From CAZESH01 sp964514665 (lineage in GTDB: Bacteria; Bacillota; Bacilli; Paenibacillales; KCTC-25726), in the NCBI GenBank assembly GCA_964514665.1, contig CAZESH010000074.1:1-15610 (forward strand): a stretch of 15,610 nt of DNA, given 5' to 3'. Within the stretch, counting starts at the first letter, position 1. Each line of letters starts with the position of its first letter. Positions 1 to 6,748 of the stretch are shown piece by piece. The notes beneath the pieces were generated by a model. It was given only the letters and a program-made list of their open reading frames with translations. It was not told the origin of the DNA and ran no database searches. A program made the position numbers and the translations under genes.

Positions 1-1591
1 TCTCGCGGCTGACCGCCGGATCGTTCAAGCTGACATTGGAGGCGATCGTTCCCGTAAACATGAACGGATCCTGCAGTACGATGCCCATATGCTGGCGAAG
101 CAGCTGATGCGGAATCGTCCGCGTATCCGTGCCGTCGATCGTGATCTTGCCGTTCAACGGATCATAGAAGCGAAACAGCAGGTTGAGAATCGAGCTTTTG
201 CCCGAACCGGTATGGCCGACGAGCGCCACGGTTTGGCCTTGCTCGGCCGTAAAGGAAATATTTTTCAAAACCAATTCGCGGTCATAGGCGAAATTAACGT
301 TTTCAAAGCGAACATTCCCTTGATATCGCGGAAGCTTGCCCGAAGTAAGATCGACACCGCTTTGGTCCATCAGCGTGAACACCCTGGAGGCGGCAACGCG
401 GGACTGCTCCAGGTTCGCCAATTGATTGACGATATCGGTCACCGGCTGAAACAGGCGGTTGATATAATCGATAAAAGCATAAAGAATACCCACGGTAACG
501 AACACCGTTCCGTGCAGATACGATCCGCCGAAATACCAGATCATGCCGACAAAAACCAGATTGCGCAGCACATTCACCAGATTGAAGGAGGTGACGCTGT
601 TCAGGAACTGCATTTTATTGCGGTATTTGAAATATTCCTCGTTTAAGGAGTCGAACTCCTGCTCGGCCTGCTTCTGCCGACGAAACGCACGGATGATGCT
701 CATGCCCAAAATCGATTCGTTGATCATGCCGTTGATGTCGCTTAGGCGGGAACGGATAATGTGATTGTATTTTTCCGCAAAATGGCGGTAAACGACAATC
801 CAAACGGCAAGCGCAGGCAAGATCAGCAGACTGAACAGCGCCAAGCGCGCATTAAGCCAGAACATCGCCACATAAATGCCCGTAATGTAAATGATGCTCG
901 AGAAAAAAGTAGCCATCACGGTCACGTACATTTCGCGGATCGCTTCCGTGTCATTCGTCACCCGGGAAACGACCTTGCCTGCCGCCATACTATCGAAATA
1001 CCGCACCGGAAGCCGATGGATTTGCCGGAACACGTCCCCCCGCATGATTTGCAGCACGCGGTTTGCGGATACCTGCAGCATATATTTCTGGCCGTATTGA
1101 AATACCGAGGCCAGCAGCACCAGACCGATATAAATCCACACCACCTTGATCATGCCGCCGATTTCCGGACGATAAAAGCGGTATACCTGCTCCGCATTCA
1201 AAAGCTCCGCCGGATATTCCATCCTCCCGTTCTTGCCATTCACGATGAGCTTTCCGCCGCTGTAGCTTTTCGTTCCGTCGGCAACCGGACCGTTAACGAA
1301 TACATAACGTCTGCCGATCTGGAATACCCTGACTTCACTGCCCTTGCTTTCACCAGTTGCAAAATGATCGCTCCGTTTGTACCAGTGGGCGTGGTATTTC
1401 GCGGCGTCCGGAGATTGCACCGTTTCATACCAAGGCTTTTCGATACCCAAAATATGCGTATCGATCAGCGTTTTGGCCAAATACGGACCGATTAATTCCG
1501 CTGCAACGGCAACCGCCAGCAGCACAAGCGCAAGAATGATCTGTTTTTTCTGATAAAGCGCGTATTGAAACAATCTTTTGCCAACCTTCAT
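1..1591 (-). CDS. bmrD: BmrD/YheH-type heterodimeric ABC multidrug exporter subunit (3' end beyond window)
   Basis: This is a fused membrane plus ATPase ABC half-exporter that would pair with the product of the gene just upstream to pump drugs out of the cell. The translation opens with MKVGKRLFQYALYQKK at an ATG 4 bases after the bmrC stop, behind a GGAGGG ribosome site. After the first membrane helix there is an extra extracytoplasmic stretch at about residues 47-120, a feature of the longer YheH-type partner (family about 670 residues). The ATPase domain shows Walker A GHTGSGKS at residues 459-466 and the Q-loop glutamine at about residue 507. The window ends at residue 530, so the signature motif, Walker B and H-loop are not visible. 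Co-transcription with bmrC is inferred from the 4-base gap. Family assignment is confident; the exact substrate is unknown. Confidence 0.9.
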   Translation of the reverse strand, partial: MKVGKRLFQYALYQKKQIILALVLLAVAVAAELIGPYLAKTLIDTHILGIEKPWYETVQSPDAAKYHAHWYKRSDHFATGESKGSEVRVFQIGRRYVFVNGPVADGTKSYSGGKLIVNGKNGRMEYPAELLNAEQVYRFYRPEIGGMIKVVWIYIGLVLLASVFQYGQKYMLQVSANRVLQIMRGDVFRQIHRLPVRYFDSMAAGKVVSRVTNDTEAIREMYVTVMATFFSSIIYITGIYVAMFWLNARLALFSLLILPALAVWIVVYRHFAEKYNHIIRSRLSDINGMINESILGMSIIRAFRRQKQAEQEFDSLNEEYFKYRNKMQFLNSVTSFNLVNVLRNLVFVGMIWYFGGSYLHGTVFVTVGILYAFIDYINRLFQPVTDIVNQLANLEQSRVAASRVFTLMDQSGVDLTSGKLPRYQGNVRFENVNFAYDRELVLKNISFTAEQGQTVALVGHTGSGKSSILNLLFRFYDPLNGKITIDGTDTRTIPHQLLRQHMGIVLQDPFMFTGTIASNVSLNDPAVSRE

Positions 1592-1595
1592 AAGT

Positions 1596-3359
1596 TTATC
1601 TGCCCTCCTCCGGATTATTTTCCAGACTGCCTTCCAATTGCTGCAGCTCGAACTGTTCCTTATACCAGCCGTTTAAGGCGAGCAAGCTTTGATGCGTACC
1701 CCGTTCGGTTATTCTGCCTTCATCCATCACAAGAATAAGGTCGGCATGCATCACGGCGGACAGCCGGTGAGCCGTGATCAGCGTAGTTTTACCCGCCCGT
1801 GTCGTACGAATGGCAGCGATGATCTCCGACTCGGTCTTGGCATCCACTGCCGACAAGGCATCGTCAAGCAGCAGCATTTCCGGATCGGCCATCAATGCCC
1901 GTGCGATCGAAACCCGCTGCTTTTGCCCGCCCGACAAAGACACCCCTTTTTCACCCACCATCGTGTCCAGCCCTTGCGAGAAGCTGTCGATGTCCTTACT
2001 CAACGAGGCGGCCTCCATCACTTCCCGCAGGCGCTGCTCATCCGGCTGCTTTGAGCCGAAATAGATATTTTCACGCACCGTTCTTGAGAATAAAAACGGG
2101 TCCTGCGGCACATAGCCGAACCAACGGAACAAATCGTCCATGGCGATGTCCGTAAGCGCAACGCCGGATATGCGAATCGCTCCCTCGCCAAACGGATATT
2201 CGCGCAGCAGCTGCTTCAAAAGCGTGGTTTTGCCGCTGCCGGTTTTGCCGACAATGCCAAGCGTCCGTCCTCGCTGCAGGGTAAAGCTGACATCCCGCAA
2301 ATTGTCGGTTGCGGAAGTCGGATAGCGAAAGCTCACATGCTCGAACTCGATGTCCTCCGGCTCCTCGACGGAAACGGGATGCTGCGTGTCGCGAACATCC
2401 GGTGCATAAGCGAGCGTCTCTTCCACCCGGTCCAGCGAGGCGCTCCCCCGCTGCATGATGTTGATCAGATGGCCCATCGCGAACATCGGCCAAATCAGCA
2501 TCCCCAGATAAATATTGAAGGAAACCAGTTCCCCGAGCGTTATTTGCTGATGAAAAACGAGATAAGCCCCGTAGCAGAGACCGATCAAATAGCTGATGCC
2601 TACCAAAATCTTGATCGTTGGATCGAATAAAGCATCGATCTTGGAAACCTCTATATTTTTTTGCAGCACATCTTCCGTAATTTCGTCAAAACGTCTCTGA
2701 TCCGCTGCTTCCTGCACATAGGCGCGGAGAACGCGGACACCGGAAACGGATTCCAGCACATAGTCATTCATATCTCCGAAAGCATCCTGGGCCAAAGTGA
2801 AGCGCTCATGCATTTTTTTGCCGTATAGGCTCATCGTCAAGGCTATCAGCGGCAGCGGAATCAGCGCTGCAATTGTCAGCTTCCAGCTGATCGTAAAGCC
2901 CATGGTAAAAAACAGCAGCAGCAGCCATTCGGTTGAATCTCCAAGCGTCAATATGCCGAAACCGGCGGTTTCAGACACGGCCCTTAAATCGTTGGTCGAT
3001 CTGGCCATCAGATCGCCGGTGCGATTTTTCTCAAAAAAAGTCGGCGTCATTTTCAGAAAATGCTTCATCAGCCTCGAGCGCAGCAATTTCTCCACCAAGA
3101 ACGCCCCGCCAAACAGCTGGTAAGTCCAAAAAATATTGATCGTATAGGACAAGACTGTGAGCAGCAGGAAGCTTAAGAGCAGCATTCCGAGCAGCTTCCA
3201 GGTGAGCGACCCGAGCACGATTTGGTCGACGCTGTAGCCGATCAGCTTGGGCGGGATGATCTCTACAAAACCCGCAACGAACAGCACAATTATAGCGGAG
3301 ATATACCTTTTCCTATAAAGCTTGAAAAACCATTTGAGCTTGAATAATACCGAAAGCAT
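1596..3359 (-). CDS. bmrC: BmrC/YheI-type ABC multidrug exporter subunit with degenerate Walker B
   Basis: This is the 587-residue partner half of the heterodimeric ABC exporter (B. subtilis YheI/BmrC is about 585). Six membrane helices occupy roughly residues 17-300. The ATPase domain carries Walker A GKTGSGKT (371-378), Q-loop Q419, signature LSGGQ (475-479), Walker B LLLDD (496-500) and H-loop H531. The residue after the Walker B aspartate is D500 rather than glutamate. In known heterodimeric exporters this marks the degenerate ATP site, so the partner should hold the canonical one. The start was set at the ATG at 3359 because GGGGAGGGGAGA lies 7 bases upstream. A longer open frame begins at 3416, but its ATG lies inside a terminator hairpin and it adds a 19-residue non-conserved tail. 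The gene is preceded by an attenuator-like leader. Confidence 0.93.
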   Translation of the reverse strand: MLSVLFKLKWFFKLYRKRYISAIIVLFVAGFVEIIPPKLIGYSVDQIVLGSLTWKLLGMLLLSFLLLTVLSYTINIFWTYQLFGGAFLVEKLLRSRLMKHFLKMTPTFFEKNRTGDLMARSTNDLRAVSETAGFGILTLGDSTEWLLLLFFTMGFTISWKLTIAALIPLPLIALTMSLYGKKMHERFTLAQDAFGDMNDYVLESVSGVRVLRAYVQEAADQRRFDEITEDVLQKNIEVSKIDALFDPTIKILVGISYLIGLCYGAYLVFHQQITLGELVSFNIYLGMLIWPMFAMGHLINIMQRGSASLDRVEETLAYAPDVRDTQHPVSVEEPEDIEFEHVSFRYPTSATDNLRDVSFTLQRGRTLGIVGKTGSGKTTLLKQLLREYPFGEGAIRISGVALTDIAMDDLFRWFGYVPQDPFLFSRTVRENIYFGSKQPDEQRLREVMEAASLSKDIDSFSQGLDTMVGEKGVSLSGGQKQRVSIARALMADPEMLLLDDALSAVDAKTESEIIAAIRTTRAGKTTLITAHRLSAVMHADLILVMDEGRITERGTHQSLLALNGWYKEQFELQQLEGSLENNPEEGR

Positions 3360-3390
3360 TGAGATTCTCCCCTCCCCACGTAAAAACAGA

Positions 3391-3424
3391 AAAGGCATGA
3401 CGCAAAATGAGCGCACATGCCTGG
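3391..3424 (-). terminator. intrinsic terminator/attenuator in the bmrC leader
   Basis: Read on the minus strand, AGGCATG pairs with CATGCCT. After a single bulged T the stem continues with GCGC against GCGT (one G-U pair), around a 7-base loop. The 3' arm runs directly into TTTTCTGTTTTT. This is a classical intrinsic terminator placed about 30 bases before the bmrC start codon and well downstream of the leader promoter. It would therefore stop transcripts before the exporter genes unless disrupted. It sits between a short translated-looking leader and the structural genes, as expected for attenuation. Confidence 0.8.
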
Positions 3425-3446
3425 TTTTTCACCCGGTTAACTAAAC

Positions 3447-3478
3447 ACGCGCAGATTGCAAGTTCGCAACCCACGCGT
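3447..3478 (-). promoter_or_regulatory. leader hairpin upstream of the bmrC attenuator
   Basis: On the minus strand ACGCG pairs with CGCGT (3474-3478 with 3447-3451), enclosing an inner GTTGC/GCAAT stem (3466-3470 with 3455-3459) and a six-base loop. The 3' arm segment GCGCGTG could instead pair with part of the downstream terminator arm CATGTGCGC, with four Watson-Crick and three wobble pairs. The hairpin could thus act as an anti-antiterminator. The first pairing is visible; the switching role is inference. Confidence 0.4.
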
Positions 3479-3524
3479 TGAGGACCGGTTCGGAAATTAA
3501 AAATGAATGATCTCATCCAAGTCT

Positions 3525-3614
3525 TTATTCCGTTAAAGCCATGTTCACACGGAGGGCTGCATCATTATGAAATTGCATACGATCGGGATGTAGCTTATCG
3601 AAATATACCAACAT
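3525..3614 (-). CDS. 29-residue leader peptide upstream of the drug exporter (BmrB-like role)
   Basis: A short open frame of 29 codons begins with ATG at 3614 and encodes MLVYFDKLHPDRMQ followed by a further 15 residues ending MALTE. It has a strong AAGGAGG site 11 bases upstream and lies about 45 bases downstream of a consensus promoter. Its stop is about 100 bases before the intrinsic terminator that guards bmrC. In B. subtilis, bmrCD is controlled by ribosome-mediated attenuation through translation of the leader peptide BmrB (53 residues), induced by ribosome-targeting antibiotics. This peptide sits in the equivalent position but is shorter, and I cannot claim sequence homology. The role is inferred from position, ribosome site, promoter and terminator. 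Confidence 0.6.
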   Translation of the reverse strand: MLVYFDKLHPDRMQFHNDAALRVNMALTE

Positions 3615-3657
3615 GATGCGAAACGCCTCCTTCTTTCGGATTGGATGATACTGTGTG

Positions 3658-3686
3658 ATTTTACCATCGCTAAGAAATGATGTCAA
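3658..3686 (-). promoter_or_regulatory. consensus sigma-A promoter of the bmrCD leader
   Basis: On the minus strand a perfect -35 TTGACA (3686-3681) is followed by a 17-base spacer and -10 TAAAAT (3663-3658). Transcription would start near 3650 and run through the leader peptide and attenuator into bmrC. It lies about 40 bases past the stop of the preceding small gene at 3725, so the exporter has its own strong promoter. That fits control by premature termination rather than by weak initiation. Confidence 0.75.
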
Positions 3687-3724
3687 TCGTTTTTCTTGAT
3701 TTAATTGAACAATGGTTCGTCCGC

Positions 3725-4024
3725 CTACAAGCGGAATTTTTCAATCTGCCGCCAGCAGTTCTCGGCTTGCAAAATTTCCTTTTGTCGCTCCCCCAGCAGA
3801 TCGAAATGGGGGAAGTCGCTGCGTCGGTCGATCCATTCCGGCAATAAGCCGTAACGGCTTCCCCATGCCTTGAGCTTTTCCACATCGCAGCAGCCGGCTT
3901 TCGTCACGGTTTTATACTGCGGCCATCGCGGATGAAGCCAAAAATGGGTCAAAAATGCGATCTCTCCGCGCAGCGCCAGCGCTTTCCATTGCTCCAGCTG
4001 GTTTCTGTCTATTCCGAATGCCAT
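3725..4024 (-). CDS. conserved small hypothetical protein (YneQ-like)
   Basis: This 99-residue soluble protein starts MAFGIDRNQLEQWK and contains GEIAFLTHFWLHPRWP, then TKAGC(C) and DVEKLKAWGSRYGL, and ends with a PHFDLLGERQKEIL segment. I recall a very similar small hypothetical protein family in Bacillus (YneQ type), but this is from memory and no function is known. Conserved-looking features are the HFW aromatic patch, the CC pair at residues 45-46 and the HFDLLG motif. The ATG is preceded by GGGGAGG about 12 bases upstream. It shares the strand with the exporter genes, but the promoter between them argues against a single operon. Confidence 0.75.
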   Translation of the reverse strand: MAFGIDRNQLEQWKALALRGEIAFLTHFWLHPRWPQYKTVTKAGCCDVEKLKAWGSRYGLLPEWIDRRSDFPHFDLLGERQKEILQAENCWRQIEKFRL

Positions 4025-4087
4025 AATCTATCCGAACCTCCCCGTCTCCTACCAGTTTAACAAGGAAGGGCGGGCAGCCGCAATCGG

Positions 4088-4222
4088 CTATTTGTTATTG
4101 GCGTGCTGCTTGTTGGCAAGCTTGCGGGAAGTTTGCCCCTTACCCTGATGCTCGCGGTTTTCGCGATCTTTTTGCTGAGTTTCATGTACTTTGTCCACCC
4201 ATTGGTCCGTCGGTTTCAACAT
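4088..4222 (-). CDS. 44-residue small hydrophilic protein (DUF4023-like)
   Basis: This is a very short, highly charged protein starting MLKPTDQWVDKVHETQQK, with a HQGKGQ segment and ending NKQHANNK. The pattern of a W/FVDKLHE-like start, a QGKG centre and an NKQH end resembles the small Firmicute DUF4023 proteins as I remember them. The resemblance is from memory. The start ATG has a good GGAGGTG site 4-5 bases upstream. It has no signal peptide or membrane segment and is rich in K, Q, N and H. It diverges from another 44-residue protein at 4317. Function is unknown. Confidence 0.6.
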   Translation of the reverse strand: MLKPTDQWVDKVHETQQKDRENREHQGKGQTSRKLANKQHANNK

Positions 4223-4253
4223 GGCCACCTCCATCCAAAAATGGTTTTCGCTT

Positions 4254-4283
4254 CATAGCTTATCCGCAAATGACCATACTAAT
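4254..4283 (+). promoter_or_regulatory. possible sigma-E-like promoter for the 4317 small gene
   Basis: CATAGCT (4254-4260), a 14-base spacer and CATACTAAT (4275-4283) loosely match the sporulation sigma-E pattern, with ATA at -35 and CATAC at -10. It would start transcription about 30 bases before the small gene at 4317. The -35 match is partial, so this is only a suggestion that the small gene is sporulation-linked. Confidence 0.25.
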
Positions 4284-4316
4284 CCATGAGAACACAAGAC
4301 GGGAGGTGAACTGCAG

Positions 4317-4451
4317 ATGGCAGACCGCAAGCCGGTGAAGCCTACAAAAGGAAGCCATTACCAAAGCAATGAAGAGTACGCCGAGGAAGTTACTGCCAAG
4401 AACGCGAAGCAGCCGGGTCAGAACAATCCGAGCATCAGTGTGAAAAAATAA
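4317..4451 (+). CDS. 44-residue small hydrophilic protein of unknown function
   Basis: This open frame was too short for automatic listing but looks real. ATG follows GGGAGGTG at 8-9 bases, and the frame encodes MADRKPVKPTKGSHYQ, then an acidic stretch (NEEYAEEV), and ends NPSISVKK. It is hydrophilic, rich in K, E, Q and N, and lacks cysteine, tryptophan and any membrane segment. Such peptides in spore formers are often sporulation or stress proteins, but I do not recognise the family. It is transcribed divergently from the gene at 4088-4222, and a strong hairpin follows 5 bases after its stop. Confidence 0.55.
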   Translation: MADRKPVKPTKGSHYQSNEEYAEEVTAKNAKQPGQNNPSISVKK

Positions 4452-4455
4452 GCGC

Positions 4456-4474
4456 AGGGGCGTATCCCGCCCCT
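4456..4474 (+). terminator. GC-rich hairpin after the 4317 small gene
   Basis: AGGGGCG, a 5-base loop and CGCCCCT form a perfect 7-bp stem 5 bases after the stop of the upstream small gene. No T-run follows directly on the plus strand, so terminator activity there is uncertain. On the minus strand a T-rich stretch follows about 5 bases after the stem (GCGCTTATTTTTTC), so it may work better in that direction. Confidence 0.4.
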
Positions 4475-4715
4475 CAGACTGCAGACAAAGCCTGTTTTTT
4501 TGTTCGGGTTTATATTCTTAAGGTTCGAAAGAGGGAATTCTGTTCCATAGATCGACTGCTTTTCGGAGGATGTTGAGAAAGTCCAGTCCGAACCTGACAG
4601 ACCAAGAACCATCGAAGCATATGCTTAAAGCGAAGTTCTCCAACATTTTAAAAATACTATTACCACTTTCACATATTGGCTTTGTCCTCAATCTGAGGGG
4701 CGTAATCATGCCCCT
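4456..4715. repeat. 260-bp gene-free segment bounded by an imperfect inverted repeat
   Basis: The minus strand at 4492-4468 reads GGCTTTGTCTGCAGTCTGAG plus GGGCG. The plus strand at 4678-4702 reads GGCTTTGTCCTCAATCTGAG plus GGGCG. These match at 22 of 25 positions in opposite orientation. Each copy leads outward into a self-complementary GC stem (4456-4474 and 4696-4715). The interior has no convincing gene. The arrangement resembles the two ends of a small non-autonomous or decayed insertion element, or two related terminator units facing each other. No target duplication was identified. Confidence 0.5.
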
Positions 4716-4728
4716 TTTTTTATTTTTT
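4696..4728 (+). terminator. strong intrinsic terminator
   Basis: AGGGGC and GCCCCT (4696-4701 with 4710-4715) enclose an 8-base loop and run into seven Ts, an A and six more Ts. The terminator is oriented for plus-strand transcripts, yet no clear plus-strand gene lies directly before it. Its T-tract overlaps the stop codon of the convergent lipoprotein gene at 4727. Confidence 0.75.
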
Positions 4729-5398
4729 AGATATTATCATCCGTTTTTTTCCAAAGATATGCGCCGATGGTCGCTCCTTCTTGGGTGTCGGCTACGAAGA
4801 TCAATTGATAGCCTCCCGCATTATAGGTCATCGACCAAAGCTCGCCATACAGCTGGTTGTCGGCATTATCCCGAGAAGATTTAAGCTGGTCGGGCTTGCC
4901 CAGCGTGTCTACGATATCGGCGAATTTCATGCCCACCTTGACGCCGAACAGTTCGGCCCCCTCGCGGAATCCGAGTCCGACGACATGACCGGCGATCAGC
5001 TTTCCGTCGTTGTCCAAGGCAGCGCTGGTAAAGAAAACATTTTGCTGATAGGCAAAGTAAAGCCCGCCTTCAAAATAATCACGGCTGTCCGGCTCTCCCA
5101 GCTTTTTCAGTATATCCCCCGTTGCGGCGCCAATGCCAAAGGGCAGCGTATCCACTCTGCCGGACTCGGCGAGCTTGATCTTCCCGTTTGCCTGCTGTTC
5201 ATCGCTGCTGGAAGGTTGGGGGGAAACGCTGGCAGACGGTCGGGGTGAAGCGCTCTGCTGCGCCGAAGATTCCGTCTTGGCGGATGGGGAAGGCTGACCT
5301 GTCGCTGACGGTTCGGTTGAAGATTGATTTTTTTGACAAGCGGTTGCCGAAATGAGCAGCACGAAGATCGTCAGCAACGCAGCAATTTGTTTTATCAT
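4727..5398 (-). CDS. lipoprotein with DUF4309/YjgB-like domain
   Basis: This predicted 223-residue exported lipoprotein starts MIKQIAALLTIFVLLISATAC, with the lipidated cysteine at residue 21. A low-complexity Ser/Gln/Pro linker follows to about residue 75. The C-terminal half holds two similar units: one around GAATGDILKKLGEPDS followed by LYFAYQQNVFF, and one around VGMKFADIVDTLGKPDQ followed by a GYQLIFVAD strand. Paired LGxP repeats ending in a strand-rich tail resemble the DUF4309/YjgB family (recalled, not searched). The start was set at 5398 because AAAGGAG lies about 9 bases upstream; the longer frame from 5458 adds a charged tail before the signal peptide. It would sit on the outer face of the membrane. 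Function is unknown. Confidence 0.7.
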   Translation of the reverse strand: MIKQIAALLTIFVLLISATACQKNQSSTEPSATGQPSPSAKTESSAQQSASPRPSASVSPQPSSSDEQQANGKIKLAESGRVDTLPFGIGAATGDILKKLGEPDSRDYFEGGLYFAYQQNVFFTSAALDNDGKLIAGHVVGLGFREGAELFGVKVGMKFADIVDTLGKPDQLKSSRDNADNQLYGELWSMTYNAGGYQLIFVADTQEGATIGAYLWKKTDDNI

Positions 5399-5464
5399 GA
5401 TTTTTTTCTCCTTTGGCCAGCAAGGCCGATCCTCCCGGGTCGTGAAAATGGATCGCAAAGCAAA

Positions 5465-5782
5465 CTATTTCAATCCGATCAAGGGATAGCTATGGAAACT
5501 GTTTGTCGAGAAATAGACCAAGCCGGCCACGGCCGCATAGCAGATCAAGATGCCGTTGAATTTCAACCAGATCACGCGCCTGTGAATAGGCCGGTCTTCC
5601 TCGTCAAGCAGATGAAGCTCCCTGAACTTGCGGTTCACTACCGCCAGGTTGGATAATAAGTATAGAAGCACAACGATGACCGAGCCGATTTCCCATTGAT
5701 TGCCCAGATACATTTCGGTCACAAAAAACAAAAAGATATACAAAAGAAACAAGCTCATGAAGCTCAAATCCTCTTTGGCCAT
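5465..5782 (-). CDS. small three-helix membrane protein, unknown function
   Basis: This 105-residue protein has three hydrophobic segments at about residues 7-26, 33-49 and 73-92. They are separated by a charged cytoplasmic-looking stretch rich in R, K, E and D (FRELHLLDEEDRPIHRR). The ATG follows AAGGGTGA by about 7 bases. I do not recognise the family. It lies between the aminopeptidase gene at 5882-6628 and the lipoprotein gene at 4727-5398 on the same strand, with gaps of about 100 and 66 bases. Co-transcription is possible but not shown. Confidence 0.7.
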   Translation of the reverse strand: MAKEDLSFMSLFLLYIFLFFVTEMYLGNQWEIGSVIVVLLYLLSNLAVVNRKFRELHLLDEEDRPIHRRVIWLKFNGILICYAAVAGLVYFSTNSFHSYPLIGLK

Positions 5783-5881
5783 CTCAAATCACCCTTGAAC
5801 GAATACGTAATTAAATCCGGCATGAAAAAACCCATATGAATATACGTTAATCACGCTTAAAAGTTTTGCAAATCTTTCCGG

Positions 5882-6628
5882 CTACGCAACCGTAGTAATG
5901 ATCGGCGCACCCTTGGTCACGATAATCGTATGCTCGTGCTGGGCCACAAAGCTCGCATCTTGAACCGACAGCGTCCAACCGTCGGCTTGCTCCACCACGT
6001 AATCGGCACTTGAGGAAAGGAACGGTTCGATCGTGATCACTTGACCTTCGTGCAGCACGTATTTTTCATCGGGATTGTAAACGTGCAAAATTTGCTGCGG
6101 CTCTTCGTGCAGCGATCTGCCGATGCCGTGGCTGCACAAATTCTTAATCACCTTGTAACCGCCTTTACGCGCTTCCCTTTCGATGATGCGCCCGATTTCG
6201 TTCAGCTTGGTGCCGTGCGTTATATTGGAAATGACCTTCATCATCGTTTGCTCCGTATAGCGGCATAAACGGGCAAGATCGCTGCGTACCGGGGCGATTT
6301 GGAAAGAGTGCCCCGCGTCGCCGTAATAGCCGTCCAACTCGGCTGAAACGTCGATATTGATTAAATCCCCGGCCTTGATCACTCTTTGCGACGGGATCCC
6401 GTGCGCTACCTCATGATTCAAGCTGATGCATGTTGCACCCGGAAACTGATACATTTTTTGCGGAGCGGAGGTGGCTCCGTATTTTCTCAGCGTATTGGCC
6501 CCGATGTCATCCAGTTCCTTGGTGGTCATACCCGGTTTGACGCTGTCCTTCATCTCTTTTATAGTCAAAGCCACGATTTTTCCGATCTTTTTCAGCGCTG
6601 CAATTTCTTCCGGGGTATTTGCCGTCAT
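5882..6628 (-). CDS. map: type I methionyl aminopeptidase, YflG/MapB type
   Basis: This enzyme removes the initiator methionine from nascent proteins in the cytosol using a two-metal centre. The metal ligands are visible: D93 (in NIDVSAELDGYY), D104 (GDAGH), H167 (SHGIGRSLHEEP), E201 (TIEPF) and E232 (QHEHT). Substrate-binding H76 lies in NHEVAHGIP. The start was placed at 6628, giving 248 residues, because GGGGAGG sits 7 bases upstream; the frame extending to 6649 would put that ribosome site inside the gene. Length and sequence fit the second B. subtilis enzyme YflG (about 249 residues) better than the essential MapA next to the ribosomal genes. A genome of this kind probably carries another map copy elsewhere (inference). 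Confidence 0.93.
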   Translation of the reverse strand: MTANTPEEIAALKKIGKIVALTIKEMKDSVKPGMTTKELDDIGANTLRKYGATSAPQKMYQFPGATCISLNHEVAHGIPSQRVIKAGDLINIDVSAELDGYYGDAGHSFQIAPVRSDLARLCRYTEQTMMKVISNITHGTKLNEIGRIIEREARKGGYKVIKNLCSHGIGRSLHEEPQQILHVYNPDEKYVLHEGQVITIEPFLSSSADYVVEQADGWTLSVQDASFVAQHEHTIIVTKGAPIITTVA

Positions 6629-6748
6629 TCCCGTTACCTCCCCATCCATTAAGGTTTTTCATTTACTATAATGCAAACTTGATTTTCACGCTACCTTCTT
6701 TCGCCCAATCGCCGCTCCTTATCCCTTTTCTCCAGGGCAAAACGCCGC

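Noticed and set aside
89..1539. Plus-strand open frames of 60-244 codons across the left end
   Set aside because: They lie opposite the bmrD coding sequence, which has Walker A, a Q-loop and membrane helices, and are shadows.
3360..3416. 19-residue N-terminal extension of BmrC from the ATG at 3416
   Set aside because: That ATG lies in the terminator stem, and the ATG at 3359 has the strong ribosome site and the family length.
4518..4700. RNase P or 6S RNA in the gene-free segment (a GAGAAAGTCC stretch recalls RNase P)
   Set aside because: The segment is too short for RNase P, and the conserved core around that stretch is missing.
4570..4884. 104-codon plus-strand frame crossing the inverted-repeat element
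   Set aside because: It runs through the terminator T-tract and overlaps the lipoprotein gene; its protein has no family features.
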